Positions 48,193 to 57,309 of a DNA stretch of 64,000 nucleotides are shown piece after piece. The DNA is taken from assembly GCF_013426915.1 (NCBI RefSeq), contig NZ_AP023182.1:434001-498000 (forward strand), written 5' to 3'. The notes below the pieces were generated by a model. That model was not told the DNA's origin and made no database searches. It saw only the letters and a list, made by a program, of their open reading frames with translations. Every line of letters starts with the position of its first letter. Within the stretch, counting starts at the first letter, position 1. This DNA comes from Paraburkholderia sp. PGU19 (GTDB lineage Bacteria; Pseudomonadota; Gammaproteobacteria; Burkholderiales; Burkholderiaceae). Position numbers and translations under genes: made by a program.

Positions 48193-48762
48193 ATGCTCTC
48201 TATCAACAATTTGCTCTCCTCGCTTAGCCGCGCCGACCGACTTGGCGTCAACCTGGTCCGCATATCCATCGCCGCTGTATTCATCTGGATTGGACTACTG
48301 AAATTTGTGCCGTTCGAAGCAGACAGCATCACACCTATGGTCGCCCACAGCCCGTTCATGTCGTTCTTCTACAAGCATCCTGATCAGTACAAGGAGCATA
48401 TGACGCAGGAAGGTCAACTCCGGACGGAGCAGCGTGCCTGGCAGACCGACAACAACACCTATCGTTTCTCCGACGGGCTCGGCACGGTCGAACTCACCAT
48501 CGCGCTACTCGTTTTGCTGAATCCCGTCTCACGTCGTGCAGGTCTCGTTGGTGGCCTTCTATCGTTTCTCACGCCGGTCGTTACGCTGTCTTTTCTCATC
48601 ACAACACCTGAAGCGTGGGTGCCCGCGCTCGGCGATGCTCAGCACGGATTTCCCTATCTCTCCGGAATGGGACGACTGATCTGGAAAGACACGATGATGA
48701 TGGCAGGCGCGGTCGTCGTGATGGCCGACTCCGCGCGCGCACTGCTGCAAGAAAGAGGCTAA
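48193..48762 (+). CDS. rclC: RclC/YkgB-like membrane protein (DUF417)
   Basis: A 189-residue inner-membrane protein with about four hydrophobic segments. It closely follows the E. coli RclC pattern: LSRADRLGVNLVRISIAAVF then IWIGLLKFVPFEADSITPMV, ARAWQT-like RAWQTDNNTYRFSDGLGTVE, and SFLITTPEAWVPALGDAQHGFPYLSGMGRLIWKDT. In E. coli rclC belongs to the reactive-chlorine resistance operon rclABC; here rclA, rclB and the regulator rclR are absent. ATG 48193 fits the family N-terminus, though its ribosome site is weak; ATG 48127 is an alternative. Confidence 0.85.
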   Translation: MLSINNLLSSLSRADRLGVNLVRISIAAVFIWIGLLKFVPFEADSITPMVAHSPFMSFFYKHPDQYKEHMTQEGQLRTEQRAWQTDNNTYRFSDGLGTVELTIALLVLLNPVSRRAGLVGGLLSFLTPVVTLSFLITTPEAWVPALGDAQHGFPYLSGMGRLIWKDTMMMAGAVVVMADSARALLQERG

Positions 48763-49202
48763 ATTTGTTGAACAGTCGGAACGCGTTGCTCGGCGGTGAT
48801 GGTATGAATGGCTGGACGGGCTATCGAGCGGCCGTCCCGCCGCTGACGGCAACACGTTCCTAAGGCCGATCATTTCGGCTCCATGGACAGCACGGAATGA
48901 CCGTTCCGTATCCGGTATTTGCCCTTGGAACTGCATCTGTTCGACCGGCAGCAATGGGTCGGCCACGGAAGTGGGCGGGACGGCCCGGCGACGCGCGATG
49001 ATTGGCGAGCTACGAACTACCCGGATCGACCACAAGCTGCCTTTCGCGAACTCCGTCGCTCATTCTTTCGAGCGCCCTCGTCCACGCCATGGTGCAGCAA
49101 CCGGTTCGGCCGTAGGGTGTATACGACAGCAGCGATGCTGATGCTCGGACACCGCTTCACACCAAGGTTGATATCGTCGCTGACAATGCTCTCGAATGAG
49201 AT
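48763..49202. other. Intergenic region, no gene recognised
   Basis: 440 bases between two converging genes with short, unlikely frames only. Nothing else was recognised. Confidence 0.35.
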
Positions 49203-49478
49203 CTAATGCGCCGCTTTGAGCTTGAGTCCAGGCCGGACGGTTATTTCGCGTTCTTCGCTGCGACCCTTACGCTGGTCGGAGACTTGCTCCACTCCCTTGG
49301 TCATCACTTCCTCTACGAAGGCCAGACGGGCTCGGAAGTAATCTGCGCGTATTTGCGCATCGATTACATGTTGCTCGGCCTGAAACAGGTCCATGCGCAA
49401 ATCTTTCAACTCGCGTCCGGCCTGCTTCTCTGGAGTTGGAGCGTGATGTGCAATCAGGTTTGCAAGCAGTCGCAACAT
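49203..49478 (-). CDS. Small hypothetical protein, helical (91 aa)
   Basis: MLRLLANLIAHHAPTPEKQA then GRELKDLRMDLFQAEQHVIDAQIRADYFRARLAFVEEV: an amphipathic N-terminus followed by a long predicted coiled coil. ATG 49478 has a weak GGGG site; the frame extends further upstream, but that part is not protein-like. It may be a structural or granule-associated small protein, but no family is recognised. Confidence 0.6.
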   Translation of the reverse strand: MLRLLANLIAHHAPTPEKQAGRELKDLRMDLFQAEQHVIDAQIRADYFRARLAFVEEVMTKGVEQVSDQRKGRSEEREITVRPGLKLKAAH

Positions 49479-50245
49479 GATTCGGTCCCCTGTCTCTGGT
49501 TGTTCTTCGCTGACGTCTACGCGCATTGCGTGTTTGCCATTTACTGATCGTTCGCACGCAGTGTCTGTGCGGCTTGCCACACGAGATACGAATACTATGC
49601 AGCGCTCCGGGAGTTTACGTGCTGAAAGATACGGCCTTCCGGACCGGACTGTCGTTGGCCGCGTACTGGATGTCTCGCATGGCAAGAGCGACTGCCAATC
49701 AGGGACGTACAGCAGCAGGCGACACTTTTCCTGCAACGAACACGACAAGGGTTTGTTGAGGTGCGTACAGCGGCTTTGATCTCCAGTGCCTGAGGTGGGG
49801 TAGTCCGGTACCGCGAGGCCGGCGGCGCGCCGAAGCACGTTGTTGGCCGCCTACACGGCCGACGAACGCCTTCCAACTACGTTTTACGCGGTGATGAGCA
49901 GATTGCAGATTGGTGTTAAAGAATTTGTGGAAAGACGCCGTTATCCATGCATGTTCCAACGAGGCCGTCGACTTGGTGCTGACATGAAAGAGCAAACGTT
50001 TGCCCGAAGACTATGGTTGTTGCTGCTCCCACGCTTCGTCGGTTTCGCCTGGATCACGGGATTCGACATCTGGTTGTTGCGACAGGTGCACCGGTCGGCC
50101 GGCGTGCCAGTTCCAGCACGGCAAAGGCGTGGGGATCTCCCGCTGCCGGTGCGTGTCGCCCGGATTGTGTGCTACCGGTCGCGATGGCGGAACACGTCGC
50201 GACGCACAAGGAACCGAGAGCCATATCAGCTGGCTGAGGAAAGTT
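49479..50245. other. Region without a supported gene
   Basis: About 770 bases. A plus-strand frame near 49984 begins MKEQTFARRLWLLLLPRFVG then FAWITGFDIWLLRQV but soon becomes Arg-rich and unlikely, so it may be a gene remnant. Other frames overlap without domain signals. Confidence 0.35.
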
Positions 50246-50515
50246 ATGTTCGACGCTGAAATTGCGGCCACGCTCCTGAACCGCTGGGACAGCAAAGGTG
50301 CGCACCCCGAATACCGATCGCCGCTGGACCTTTTGCAGGAGGGCAGACTGCATTTCAAGCGTGATGCCGGCGATATCCAAGCCCGCGATTTCGCCACAGA
50401 CGGCTGTCTTCGCATCGAGTGTCTGACGTTCGCCGACGGCTCTCGGGCATTGCGAGTGGCCGACGCAAAAGAACAGAACGCCTGGTCGCGGTGGACGGCG
50501 GCCGAGCCTGCCTGA
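50246..50515 (+). CDS. Small hypothetical protein (89 aa)
   Basis: MFDAEIAATLLNRWDSKGAH then PEYRSPLDLLQEGRLHFKRD, ending DGSRALRVADAKEQNAW. TGAGGAAAG just upstream of ATG 50246 supports this start; an upstream extension is Cys/Arg rich and not credible. Soluble, no known motif. Confidence 0.55.
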   Translation: MFDAEIAATLLNRWDSKGAHPEYRSPLDLLQEGRLHFKRDAGDIQARDFATDGCLRIECLTFADGSRALRVADAKEQNAWSRWTAAEPA

Positions 50516-50751
50516 AAAGAGGGAAGTGATCGCGTGAGTGGACTGGGTCGACATTCCGCCGGCTTTGATCCCGCGTTGGGTCAGCGCGACTGGCGGCTTC
50601 CTTGCGCCGAATTGGTTCCACACAAACGCTGTTTGCTCGTTGGTAGAGGAACGCCGGTCTGTTGCGAGGGGCGAGCGGGGCGCCGCGTGGCCCCAGGAAC
50701 GGCGAGACACTATGTGACTTTCTGGGCTTGGGACGATTGAAGGAGGTACGC

Positions 50752-50964
50752 GTGGATTTCGTAAAGACAGAGATCGAACAACTTGAGAAGGCGCTGAACG
50801 CCATAATTCATCGCCCTCAGCTTATCCGTCGCGAGTACTGGATATCGCAGATCGAAAGCCTGCTCAAACGCTCCAAGCTGTCGCCGCATGATCAGCAACG
50901 ACTGGTCGCACTGCTTGAATTGCTCGGTACCTCGCCGGCGGAATTCAGCTCCGCCTGTCAGTGA
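50752..50964 (+). CDS. Small hypothetical protein (70 aa)
   Basis: From GTG 50752 with a strong AGGAGG at 50741-50746. The sequence (VDFVKTEIEQLEKALNAIIH then RPQLIRREYWISQIESLLKR) is acidic/basic helical, ending LSPHDQQRLVALLELLGT. No family recognised. Confidence 0.6.
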   Translation: MDFVKTEIEQLEKALNAIIHRPQLIRREYWISQIESLLKRSKLSPHDQQRLVALLELLGTSPAEFSSACQ

Positions 50965-51192
50965 CGAGCGTCAGGATGCGGAACACGTCCGCCGCGACCT
51001 GATCGGGGTGCGTCCGGCCGCGTCCGCATGTCCCCGGCAATCCGCGTCTCGCGAGCTCCATGTTGATCTCGGATTTACACCATTCCGCCAAAGCCCGCCG
51101 CCTTACCCATTCGTCAGCGCGACGGACTTCGTTCGGACCGGTTTCCGGGACCGAGGCCTGGCTCCCTGAAATAAGTCGAAGGCAAATTGATC

Positions 51193-51576
51193 ATGCGTAC
51201 CCGGCTGTCCCGCAGCGACCGTCATGTCGCACCTTCGCCAGAGCTCATCACGGCAATCAAGAACCTCTACATTGTTTCAAGTGCTGCCGCACAGTTGGGT
51301 GGACACGGATTGGAGGTTCGCGAGGCACAATGGCGTGCCCTGGCTCAAAAAACCGAGATGGCGAGAGTGGTCCTCGATCAACAGGCAACGATACGTGACA
51401 CGGATGGGATCGCGGCATTCCACTGCTTGGCAAAAATGTGTGAAGACGTCCTTGCACTTTATACGATGCGTCGGCCGTTCCCAGCCACCATATGGCGTGA
51501 AGTGGGCAGGCTTGGGCGTGAAGCTTACGAATGCATCGATCTGTTCGCCCCCTGTCAACGAGCAGCCGGTGCTTGA
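51193..51576 (+). CDS. Hypothetical protein (127 aa)
   Basis: MRTRLSRSDRHVAPSPELIT then AIKNLYIVSSAAAQLGGHGL, with a helical middle and a Trp/Arg-rich end. No signal peptide or membrane segment. ATG 51193 is chosen over an upstream TTG at 51187. No homologous family comes to mind. Confidence 0.5.
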   Translation: MRTRLSRSDRHVAPSPELITAIKNLYIVSSAAAQLGGHGLEVREAQWRALAQKTEMARVVLDQQATIRDTDGIAAFHCLAKMCEDVLALYTMRRPFPATIWREVGRLGREAYECIDLFAPCQRAAGA

Positions 51577-51710
51577 ATCTCCCGCCATCCTCCGACCGCT
51601 CATCGGCAGGTCACATGATGCAGGCACTACTTTCGCCTCGGGCGCCAGGTGACATAATGTTTTTCGGCACGGTGCGTGCCGCATTCTGAAAACCGCTAGC
51701 GAGGGCAATC

Positions 51711-51962
51711 ATGCCGCACTCATCGGAAGCATCCGTGATGTCGTTCATACCGCTCGTTCTCCTTTCCCTGATATTCGGTTTCGTGGGTCACTATCTGGCG
51801 AAGGACAAGGGGCGTCCTGTTGTCAAATGGACGATCATTTCGTTTATTCCCGTCATCAACTACTTCTGCATGATCTTCCTGATTGGTTGCTCTAACCTGC
51901 GGCTTGAGCGCAAACTGGACGAACTTCTCGCGGGTCAGAAGTCACGCGCAGACTATCGGTAA
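51711..51962 (+). CDS. Small two-helix membrane protein (83 aa)
   Basis: Two hydrophobic segments (about residues 9-29 and 40-60; VMSFIPLVLLSLIFGFVGHY and WTIISFIPVINYFCMIFLIG) and a charged C-terminus (RLERKLDELLAGQKSR). The pattern of a conserved Gly/His-Tyr turn and a KxxxKW loop resembles small inner-membrane proteins of unknown role. GAGGGC precedes the ATG. Confidence 0.65.
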   Translation: MPHSSEASVMSFIPLVLLSLIFGFVGHYLAKDKGRPVVKWTIISFIPVINYFCMIFLIGCSNLRLERKLDELLAGQKSRADYR

Positions 51963-51978
51963 GCGATTGCTCCTGAAG

Positions 51979-52164
51979 TCAGGAAGCGCGCGTCTCGCTG
52001 CCGTCCTGCCCCTTGATGCGCGTAACACTGACCGTGTCAGGTGGCATGACGGTACAGCGACGGTCCGCTTCCAGAAGCCTGGTCTCCCAGAAAACGACGC
52101 CCCGACGCGCGAGCCGCGCGGCATGAATTTCGACCATTGGTGCCTTGCAGCGCACCGGCTTCAT
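51979..52164 (-). CDS. Possible small hypothetical protein (61 aa)
   Basis: MKPVRCKAPMVEIHAARLAR then RGVVFWETRLLEADRRCTVM and a tail PPDTVSVTRIKGQDGSETRA. The sequence looks like a short beta-rich protein, but the start and expression are unsupported beyond composition. The opposite strand between 51963 and 52416 has no better frame. Confidence 0.35.
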   Translation of the reverse strand: MKPVRCKAPMVEIHAARLARRGVVFWETRLLEADRRCTVMPPDTVSVTRIKGQDGSETRAS

Positions 52165-52416
52165 GACATCAATACTGTCGGGCAGAAGTCGGCCCAGATT
52201 GTGTCAAAACGCATTTTTGAAGGACTCAAATACTTCATCCGATAGCAGAGGGATCCGTATGTCGGCAAAACCAGACGGTTACGGACCCGCCGGACCTCTC
52301 GTTCGACGTCGCACAGGCGACCGTCGTTCAATCGGGGTACCATGTGGGTAGATGAACATTAGTATGTCGTTGAGTCATTGCATCGATTCGTGGACGAGTC
52401 GTTATATCCCATCACC

Positions 52417-53079
52417 ATGAGCAGCGAGTTTCGAGTCCTCTTTGTTGGCAATAGCTATACAACGAGAAACGATATGCCAAGGATGCTTGTCAGCCTCCTT
52501 GAGGCGAGCATTCCCGATATGCGGGTGAAGGCAGATGTACTCGCATTTGGCGGAGCATCGCTTGCGGCGCATTGGAACCGGGGCGAAGTCCAAAAGCTTC
52601 TAGCCGCCGAGAAATGGAATGCGGTCGTGTTGCAGGACCAAAGCACGCGACCGCTCCGTGCATTGAAAAGCATGCAGGAACATGTCCGAAGATTTGTCGA
52701 TGAGATTCAAACCTCCGGTGCGAAGCCATATTTGTACATGACTTGGGCTCGGAAGAATGACCCGGCGTCGCAGGCAAATATCGTAACGGCGTTTCAGGGT
52801 TTAGCTAAAGCGACCGGGGCCAGAGTTATCCCAGTCGGCCTGGCTTGGGCTCAGTTTCGCAGGCTGCGACCTGAAATCGACCTATACGAACCCGATGGAA
52901 GTCATCCATCAGTAATAGGGTCATATTTAGCGGCGTGTACTCACTTTTTCTCGTTGGCCGACATTGAAGCAGTCTCCGATGGGGCAGCCGAAAATACATT
53001 AAGTACTTTCGACCTGAATTTGCTTCATGAGGTATGTAAGACGACCACAAGAACTGATCGAACATTCCGCTCGAATTAG
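52417..53079 (+). CDS. SGNH/GDSL-type hydrolase family protein
   Basis: A 220-residue protein without a signal peptide. The N-terminal FVGNSYT places Ser13 as nucleophile, AFGGASLAAHW supplies the Gly block, VVLQDQS is a third block, and the C-terminal DGSHPS (Asp160, His163) completes the catalytic set. Similar cytosolic SGNH proteins act as esterases or carbohydrate deacetylases; the substrate is unknown. The gene is noticeably richer in A/T than its neighbours, suggesting recent acquisition. The start is ATG 52417. Confidence 0.75.
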   Translation: MSSEFRVLFVGNSYTTRNDMPRMLVSLLEASIPDMRVKADVLAFGGASLAAHWNRGEVQKLLAAEKWNAVVLQDQSTRPLRALKSMQEHVRRFVDEIQTSGAKPYLYMTWARKNDPASQANIVTAFQGLAKATGARVIPVGLAWAQFRRLRPEIDLYEPDGSHPSVIGSYLAACTHFFSLADIEAVSDGAAENTLSTFDLNLLHEVCKTTTRTDRTFRSN

Positions 53080-53261
53080 TTAGCCATCCCGGCAGCTGAT
53101 CATCCGGCTCCGCCCGGTCGTCGATTCATCAGCCAGTTGGTGAGCCAATGAAGCTAAAAATGAAGTGGCTTCGGAGAGTCGGCACACCGCACGCCGGCTT
53201 TCTCGCGCCCAAATAACGTCACCCTTCGAAGGCTTTCATGCTCAAGGGTGGGATTTGTCTG

Positions 53262-53765
53262 TTACGCCCTGTCGACGACCTCCACGGCTTCCTTTGCCGT
53301 CCCCATGGCCTGCTGCTGGAACGCCGTACCCGCATCTCGCATAGCCTCGAGGCCCTTCGACCAGAACGCGGCAAACGTGCCGCTTTGCAGTGGCGCGTTT
53401 TTGCCGAGATTGTCTGCGAGCGCTTGACTTTCCCGAACGTACTCACTCACCTGCTTCTGGCTCTGCGCGAGCAGTTGACTGCTGGTCTCGGTGACAATTT
53501 CATTGACGTGGCGCCAGTAGGCTTGCGCCTTCTCTGTCGTCGCCTCGTTCTGTCGCGTCTGCAGTTCAAGCAACGACTGGGAGTCTTTGGCGGATACAGC
53601 CTCAGAGAGGACCGCCTGGTTTTCGAATAACGAGGCTCTTGCGGCCTGTATGTTTAAATCCACCAGCTTTTCAAAGCCCGGATAGGCAGTGTTCAAGAAT
53701 CCAAAGAGCGCATCCATGCCTGCTTTCTGTGCTGCAATGAACTGTTCAGGGACTTGCGCAATCAT
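53262..53765 (-). CDS. phaP: Phasin (polyhydroxyalkanoate granule-associated protein)
   Basis: A 167-residue amphipathic helical protein: VPEQFIAAQKAGMDALFGFL then NTAYPGFEKLVDLNIQAARA, and SLLELQTRQNEATTEKAQAYWRHVNEIV. This is the Phasin_2/PhaP pattern, a coat protein of PHA granules that controls their size and number. GGAG lies 9 bases before ATG 53765. No PHA synthase or depolymerase gene is in the window. Confidence 0.85.
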   Translation of the reverse strand: MIAQVPEQFIAAQKAGMDALFGFLNTAYPGFEKLVDLNIQAARASLFENQAVLSEAVSAKDSQSLLELQTRQNEATTEKAQAYWRHVNEIVTETSSQLLAQSQKQVSEYVRESQALADNLGKNAPLQSGTFAAFWSKGLEAMRDAGTAFQQQAMGTAKEAVEVVDRA

Positions 53766-54301
53766 TTGTGTGACTCCATGTCAGAATCTTTCGGTTATCG
53801 ACTTCCGTCCTCGCAGTGCAACGATGTCTGGCAGCTATTACCAGTTACCATCCGCGTTCTTTTTTCTGTTGCAATTTTTTTGCACCGCAGCAACCCTATT
53901 CTTTCGGGAGCACACCGTCAACCAGGGGAAATCACGCGGTCGTGTGGCTGCCACGTCGCTGTTGGCGAGGGCTTGGTTTAGGAAAAATGTTGGCAGACCT
54001 ATATTTATCCGGACGCCAAGTCGTAGCGATGCAGTGCTCGAGGCTTGACGCAATTTGCCGAAGATGCGGCGGATGGACCACGGCTCCGGGGGCTGATTCG
54101 AAGAATGCGAACCGATACGGCATAGACCGGATTGCAGTAACTTGTCCGGTTCCCCAAGGTATGGCAGAGATACACTATCAGATGACACAAGACGGAGTTC
54201 GAGATGCAGGGAAGATTCAGGCAGTAGTTGATGCAAGGTAGGCGCCGAATGGGTAGCAGCGCATGACGTCCTTCCATCAAGGAGTCAACGAGGAGCAAGA
54301 C
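53766..54301. other. Intergenic region between phasin and PII-like genes
   Basis: About 535 bases between divergent genes, AT-rich in the part next to the phasin start (tttttctgttgcaattttttt near 53866). It should contain both promoters. No gene is supported. Confidence 0.4.
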
Positions 54302-54619
54302 ATGGAACTTAAATGTGTTGTGGCGGTTGTTCGGCCGGACGTTCTGCAAACTCTGGAAAAGAGGCTCGGCGCTATTGATATCCACGGCATAACCGTTAGC
54401 AAGGTAAAAGGGTTCGGCGCGCATCCAAACCTGTTTGCCGATGATTGGACGACCGAGCACCTCAAAATCGAAATTTTCGCCCAGGCATCGGACGTTGAAA
54501 CCCTCGTAAGAGCAATCATGGATATCGCGCACGTCGGGCCGGCCGGAGACGGCATAGTCGCGATTATTCCCGTCGAAAGGTTTTTCCGCGTCCGCACGCA
54601 GTCTGAGGCAATACCTTGA
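54302..54619 (+). CDS. PII-like signalling protein, atypical T-loop
   Basis: A 105-residue protein with the PII fold pattern: KCVVAVVRPDVLQTLEKRLG, IDIHGITVSKVKGFG, KIEIFAQASDVETLVRAIMD and the B-loop GPAGDGIVAIIPVERFFRVR. In GlnB/GlnK the T-loop carries Tyr51 after GFGRQKGHTE; here it is replaced by a shorter AHPNLFADDWTTEH without Tyr, so uridylylation is not expected. AGGAG at 54291-54295 supports ATG 54302. It may be a stand-alone nucleotide sensor; neighbours give no transporter or amt gene. Confidence 0.8.
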   Translation: MELKCVVAVVRPDVLQTLEKRLGAIDIHGITVSKVKGFGAHPNLFADDWTTEHLKIEIFAQASDVETLVRAIMDIAHVGPAGDGIVAIIPVERFFRVRTQSEAIP

Positions 54620-54973
54620 CCTGACGGCTCACGCCGATGGTCCTGAGTGCGGTCGCCATGGCTCTGGCACGGGAGGCCGAAAAAGACAACGTTGCAGACT
54701 GGGTCCGTGCGTTGCTCGATGAAATGAGCCGGTTTTGTCGCCGGCCATTCCATCGGAGCTTTAAATGGCACACGAACAGCATCAATCTCGCACCTCGGCC
54801 TTCGACACATGAGCGACGGCTTGCGACCACTGCTCTACGGCAACAGCCCGACAGCTTTACTGTTTTGTGCAAGAAGAAGCTCAGGCCTTTGTCATTGAGG
54901 GTGCTGTCGCCAAGGCCGAGTCCGGGCCCTCGGGAATTTGGAATCCGCGGTAGACGCCACGAGCAGAAGTGAG
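54620..54973. other. Intergenic region, no gene recognised
   Basis: 354 bases between converging genes; frames on both strands are unconvincing. Confidence 0.35.
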
Positions 54974-55495
54974 TCAGGACGTCGACCCCGGCTGGGGCCA
55001 AGGCCACCCCTTCTTCTCGTCAGGCGCATCCCACTCCACAGACGGCGCGACCACGACCGACACCTCGACCGGACTCGCTTCCTCAATGGCAGCGTGCGCC
55101 GGTTCTTCCGAAGTGCCGCTTTTCATCGCGGGAAGCCCGGTCCCAAACCAGCGTACCTTCTTCTGCATCTCGGCGACATAGGCCTTCCAGCCGGAAGGAT
55201 TGCCATCAAAGAGGTCATGCTGAACGGTTGACGCCAGCGCATTGCGGTTGAGTTCGGCCTCGAGCAGTTCCTTTGGCCACAGGAAGAACGCGCTCGCGAG
55301 GCGCTCGCTGAACTCGGCCACCGTCATCTTCCGGTCAAGCACACGGAGGTACCCGAAGTCCCGCAACGAATCCTGTTCCATCGCGAGTTGAGCCACAAGC
55401 GAATCCGGCCGACCCGTCTTGGATAAACAGCTCAAAGCTTCGAGCATGTCCCCGAGGTGAAGCAGCAGTTCCCGTCTGTCAAAGCGGTCGTCCAT
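54974..55495 (-). CDS. Hypothetical protein (173 aa)
   Basis: MDDRFDRRELLLHLGDMLEA then LSCLSKTGRPDSLVAQLAME; a helical N-terminal half followed by an acidic, Pro/Val-rich tail ending WPWPQPGSTS. GGAGAG precedes the ATG. The gene is 55 bases downstream of a short-chain dehydrogenase on the same strand. No recognised family. Confidence 0.6.
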   Translation of the reverse strand: MDDRFDRRELLLHLGDMLEALSCLSKTGRPDSLVAQLAMEQDSLRDFGYLRVLDRKMTVAEFSERLASAFFLWPKELLEAELNRNALASTVQHDLFDGNPSGWKAYVAEMQKKVRWFGTGLPAMKSGTSEEPAHAAIEEASPVEVSVVVAPSVEWDAPDEKKGWPWPQPGSTS

Positions 55496-55550
55496 CGCGA
55501 CTCTCCGTTCGTTACGTTGTTGTTCATTGATACTCGTCGTGCTGAGGTTG

Positions 55551-56426
55551 TCATGAATCCAACTTGGCCTTCACCATGTTGTCCGCCCTTAGCATGCCCG
55601 GCAACGCCTCAACGAAGAAGTCTGCCTGCAATGCCGCGCCAGCCTTGACGTCGTATTGCGAGAAGTCCCGGACACCAGCCGCCAATAGCACTTCGTCATC
55701 GAGAAAGAAATTTCCCGAGCACTCCCTGGATGGGCGCGTCAGGATATAGTGGGCCGCGTCGGCGACTATCTCCGGCTTGCGACAAGCAGCAATCATATCG
55801 GCGCCGCCAATCTCGTTTCGTACAGCAGCAGTCGCAATAGCAGTTCGCGGCCACAGCGAATTTACGGCGACGCCACGGTCCTTGAACTCACCGGCCAGCG
55901 CCAGTGTGAACAGGCTCATCGTGTATTTGGCAATGGTGTATGCCGGGAAATCCTTAAACCACTTCGGGTCTGTGACCAGCGGAGGCGACAGCGTCAGGAT
56001 ATGTGGATTCGGCGAATTGAGGAGGTGAGGCAGGCAGGCCTGAGCACAGACAAATGTGCCTCTCCCGTTCACCCCGTGCATCAGGTCGTACCGCTTGACG
56101 GGCGTATCGAGCGTTCCCGTTAGTCGGATGGCGCTGGCATTGTTCACGAGTATGTCGATGCCCCCGAACACCTCAACGGCCCTGGCAACCGCACCCTTTA
56201 CGCGTTCCTCATCGCGGATGTCGACGACCAGCGCAAGCGCCTTTCCGCCAGCAGCTTCGACGGCGGCCGCCGCTGTATGTACCGTGCCCTCGAGCCGCGG
56301 GTCCGGGTTGGCCGTCTTCGCTGCAATCACAATGTTCGCGCCGTCGTGTGCCGCCCGGAGTGCAATGGCGAGTCCGATACCGCGACTGCCACCTGACATG
56401 AATAGCGTCTTGCCGGCGAGGTTCAT
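55551..56426 (-). CDS. Short-chain dehydrogenase/reductase (HSDL2-like)
   Basis: A 291-residue SDR starting at 56426 (AAGGAGA upstream). The nucleotide loop is MSGGSRGIGLAIALRAAHDG with IAAKTANPDPRLEGTVHTAA, a long loop typical of the HSDL2-like subgroup, and NNASAI. The active-site region LTLSPPLV...AYTIAKYTMS has Tyr and Lys in YTIAK. C-terminal YILTRPSRECSGNFFLDDEVLL also fits the subgroup. The substrate is unknown; fatty-acyl or steroid metabolism is typical for relatives. Confidence 0.85.
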   Translation of the reverse strand: MNLAGKTLFMSGGSRGIGLAIALRAAHDGANIVIAAKTANPDPRLEGTVHTAAAAVEAAGGKALALVVDIRDEERVKGAVARAVEVFGGIDILVNNASAIRLTGTLDTPVKRYDLMHGVNGRGTFVCAQACLPHLLNSPNPHILTLSPPLVTDPKWFKDFPAYTIAKYTMSLFTLALAGEFKDRGVAVNSLWPRTAIATAAVRNEIGGADMIAACRKPEIVADAAHYILTRPSRECSGNFFLDDEVLLAAGVRDFSQYDVKAGAALQADFFVEALPGMLRADNMVKAKLDS

Positions 56427-56540
56427 GGTCGTCTCCTTCATACTTGCCCTGGTACCTGGTTACGTACGAAAAGCGGCGTTGCTGCGAGTCAAAACAGCAC
56501 GACTGAAGCCAAACGCCGTTACTGGACGGCTGCGCTGCTT

Positions 56541-57140
56541 TCACGACTTCTTGACTGGAATGACCTGTCCTGTGATGTTCTCGACCAGACTTCGGTTGTA
56601 CGCCTGGGCCACCACCGCGGCGGGGGTACCTGCGGAATAGGCCTGTCCCATCGCGGCAAGCGTTTCTGAAACCCAGCCTGGGCTGACGGCATTAACCCGT
56701 GCTTTGCCCCGCAATTCGAGAGCTGCGGACCGGACGAACGCCTCGACCCCTGCATTCACGATGCCCACTACGGCACTCCCTGTGACCGGATGCAGGGAGA
56801 GAATGCCGCTGGTGAGCGTCAAGGACCCACCTTGGGTAACGTGGCCGCCCGAACAACGGACCAGATTGACCTGCCCCATCAGCTTGTTGGCCAGGCTGAA
56901 CGCAAAATCTTCATCCGTCAGCGATTCAAGCGGTGCGAATTTCGCCGCGCCCGCAGCGCAAATCACGGCATCAACGGTTCCGAGCTGCTGGTACATTGAG
57001 ATGATGGACGCTTTGTCTGTGAGGTCCACGAACTGGTCTGGGCCATTGCGGCTCGCGCCAATGACCTGGTGTTCAGGCGAGAGCAGTCGAACGATTTCCT
57101 TGCCGATTAGTCCGGTTGCGCCAACTATCAGCACGCGCAT
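56541..57140 (-). CDS. Short SDR-family oxidoreductase (199 aa)
   Basis: A compact SDR: MRVLIVGATGLIGKEIVRLL gives the GxxGxxG loop; ICAAGAA corresponds to the NNAG segment; SLTLTSGILS and AGVEAFVRSAALELRG cover the active-site region, where the Tyr of YxxxK is not obvious (VNAGVEAF). It belongs to a group of short NAD(P)-dependent reductases commonly seen beside LysR regulators; none is here. AAGGAGGAC precedes ATG 57140. It lies 114 bases upstream of the larger SDR on the same strand. Confidence 0.8.
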   Translation of the reverse strand: MRVLIVGATGLIGKEIVRLLSPEHQVIGASRNGPDQFVDLTDKASIISMYQQLGTVDAVICAAGAAKFAPLESLTDEDFAFSLANKLMGQVNLVRCSGGHVTQGGSLTLTSGILSLHPVTGSAVVGIVNAGVEAFVRSAALELRGKARVNAVSPGWVSETLAAMGQAYSAGTPAAVVAQAYNRSLVENITGQVIPVKKS

Positions 57141-57309
57141 AGGTCCTCCTTATCCGGAAGGGTCGCGCCAGCGCGGAGCGACGCATCGCACGTGGCGCAG
57201 AGACGAATGAATATCGTACTACTGTCCGAGGCGACGCGAACCAAGCGTTGCCACCCGGGTTCTCGTTCGCAAACATGGAGCTTTGCCGACCGTGTTTTGT
57301 CAAGGTTGG

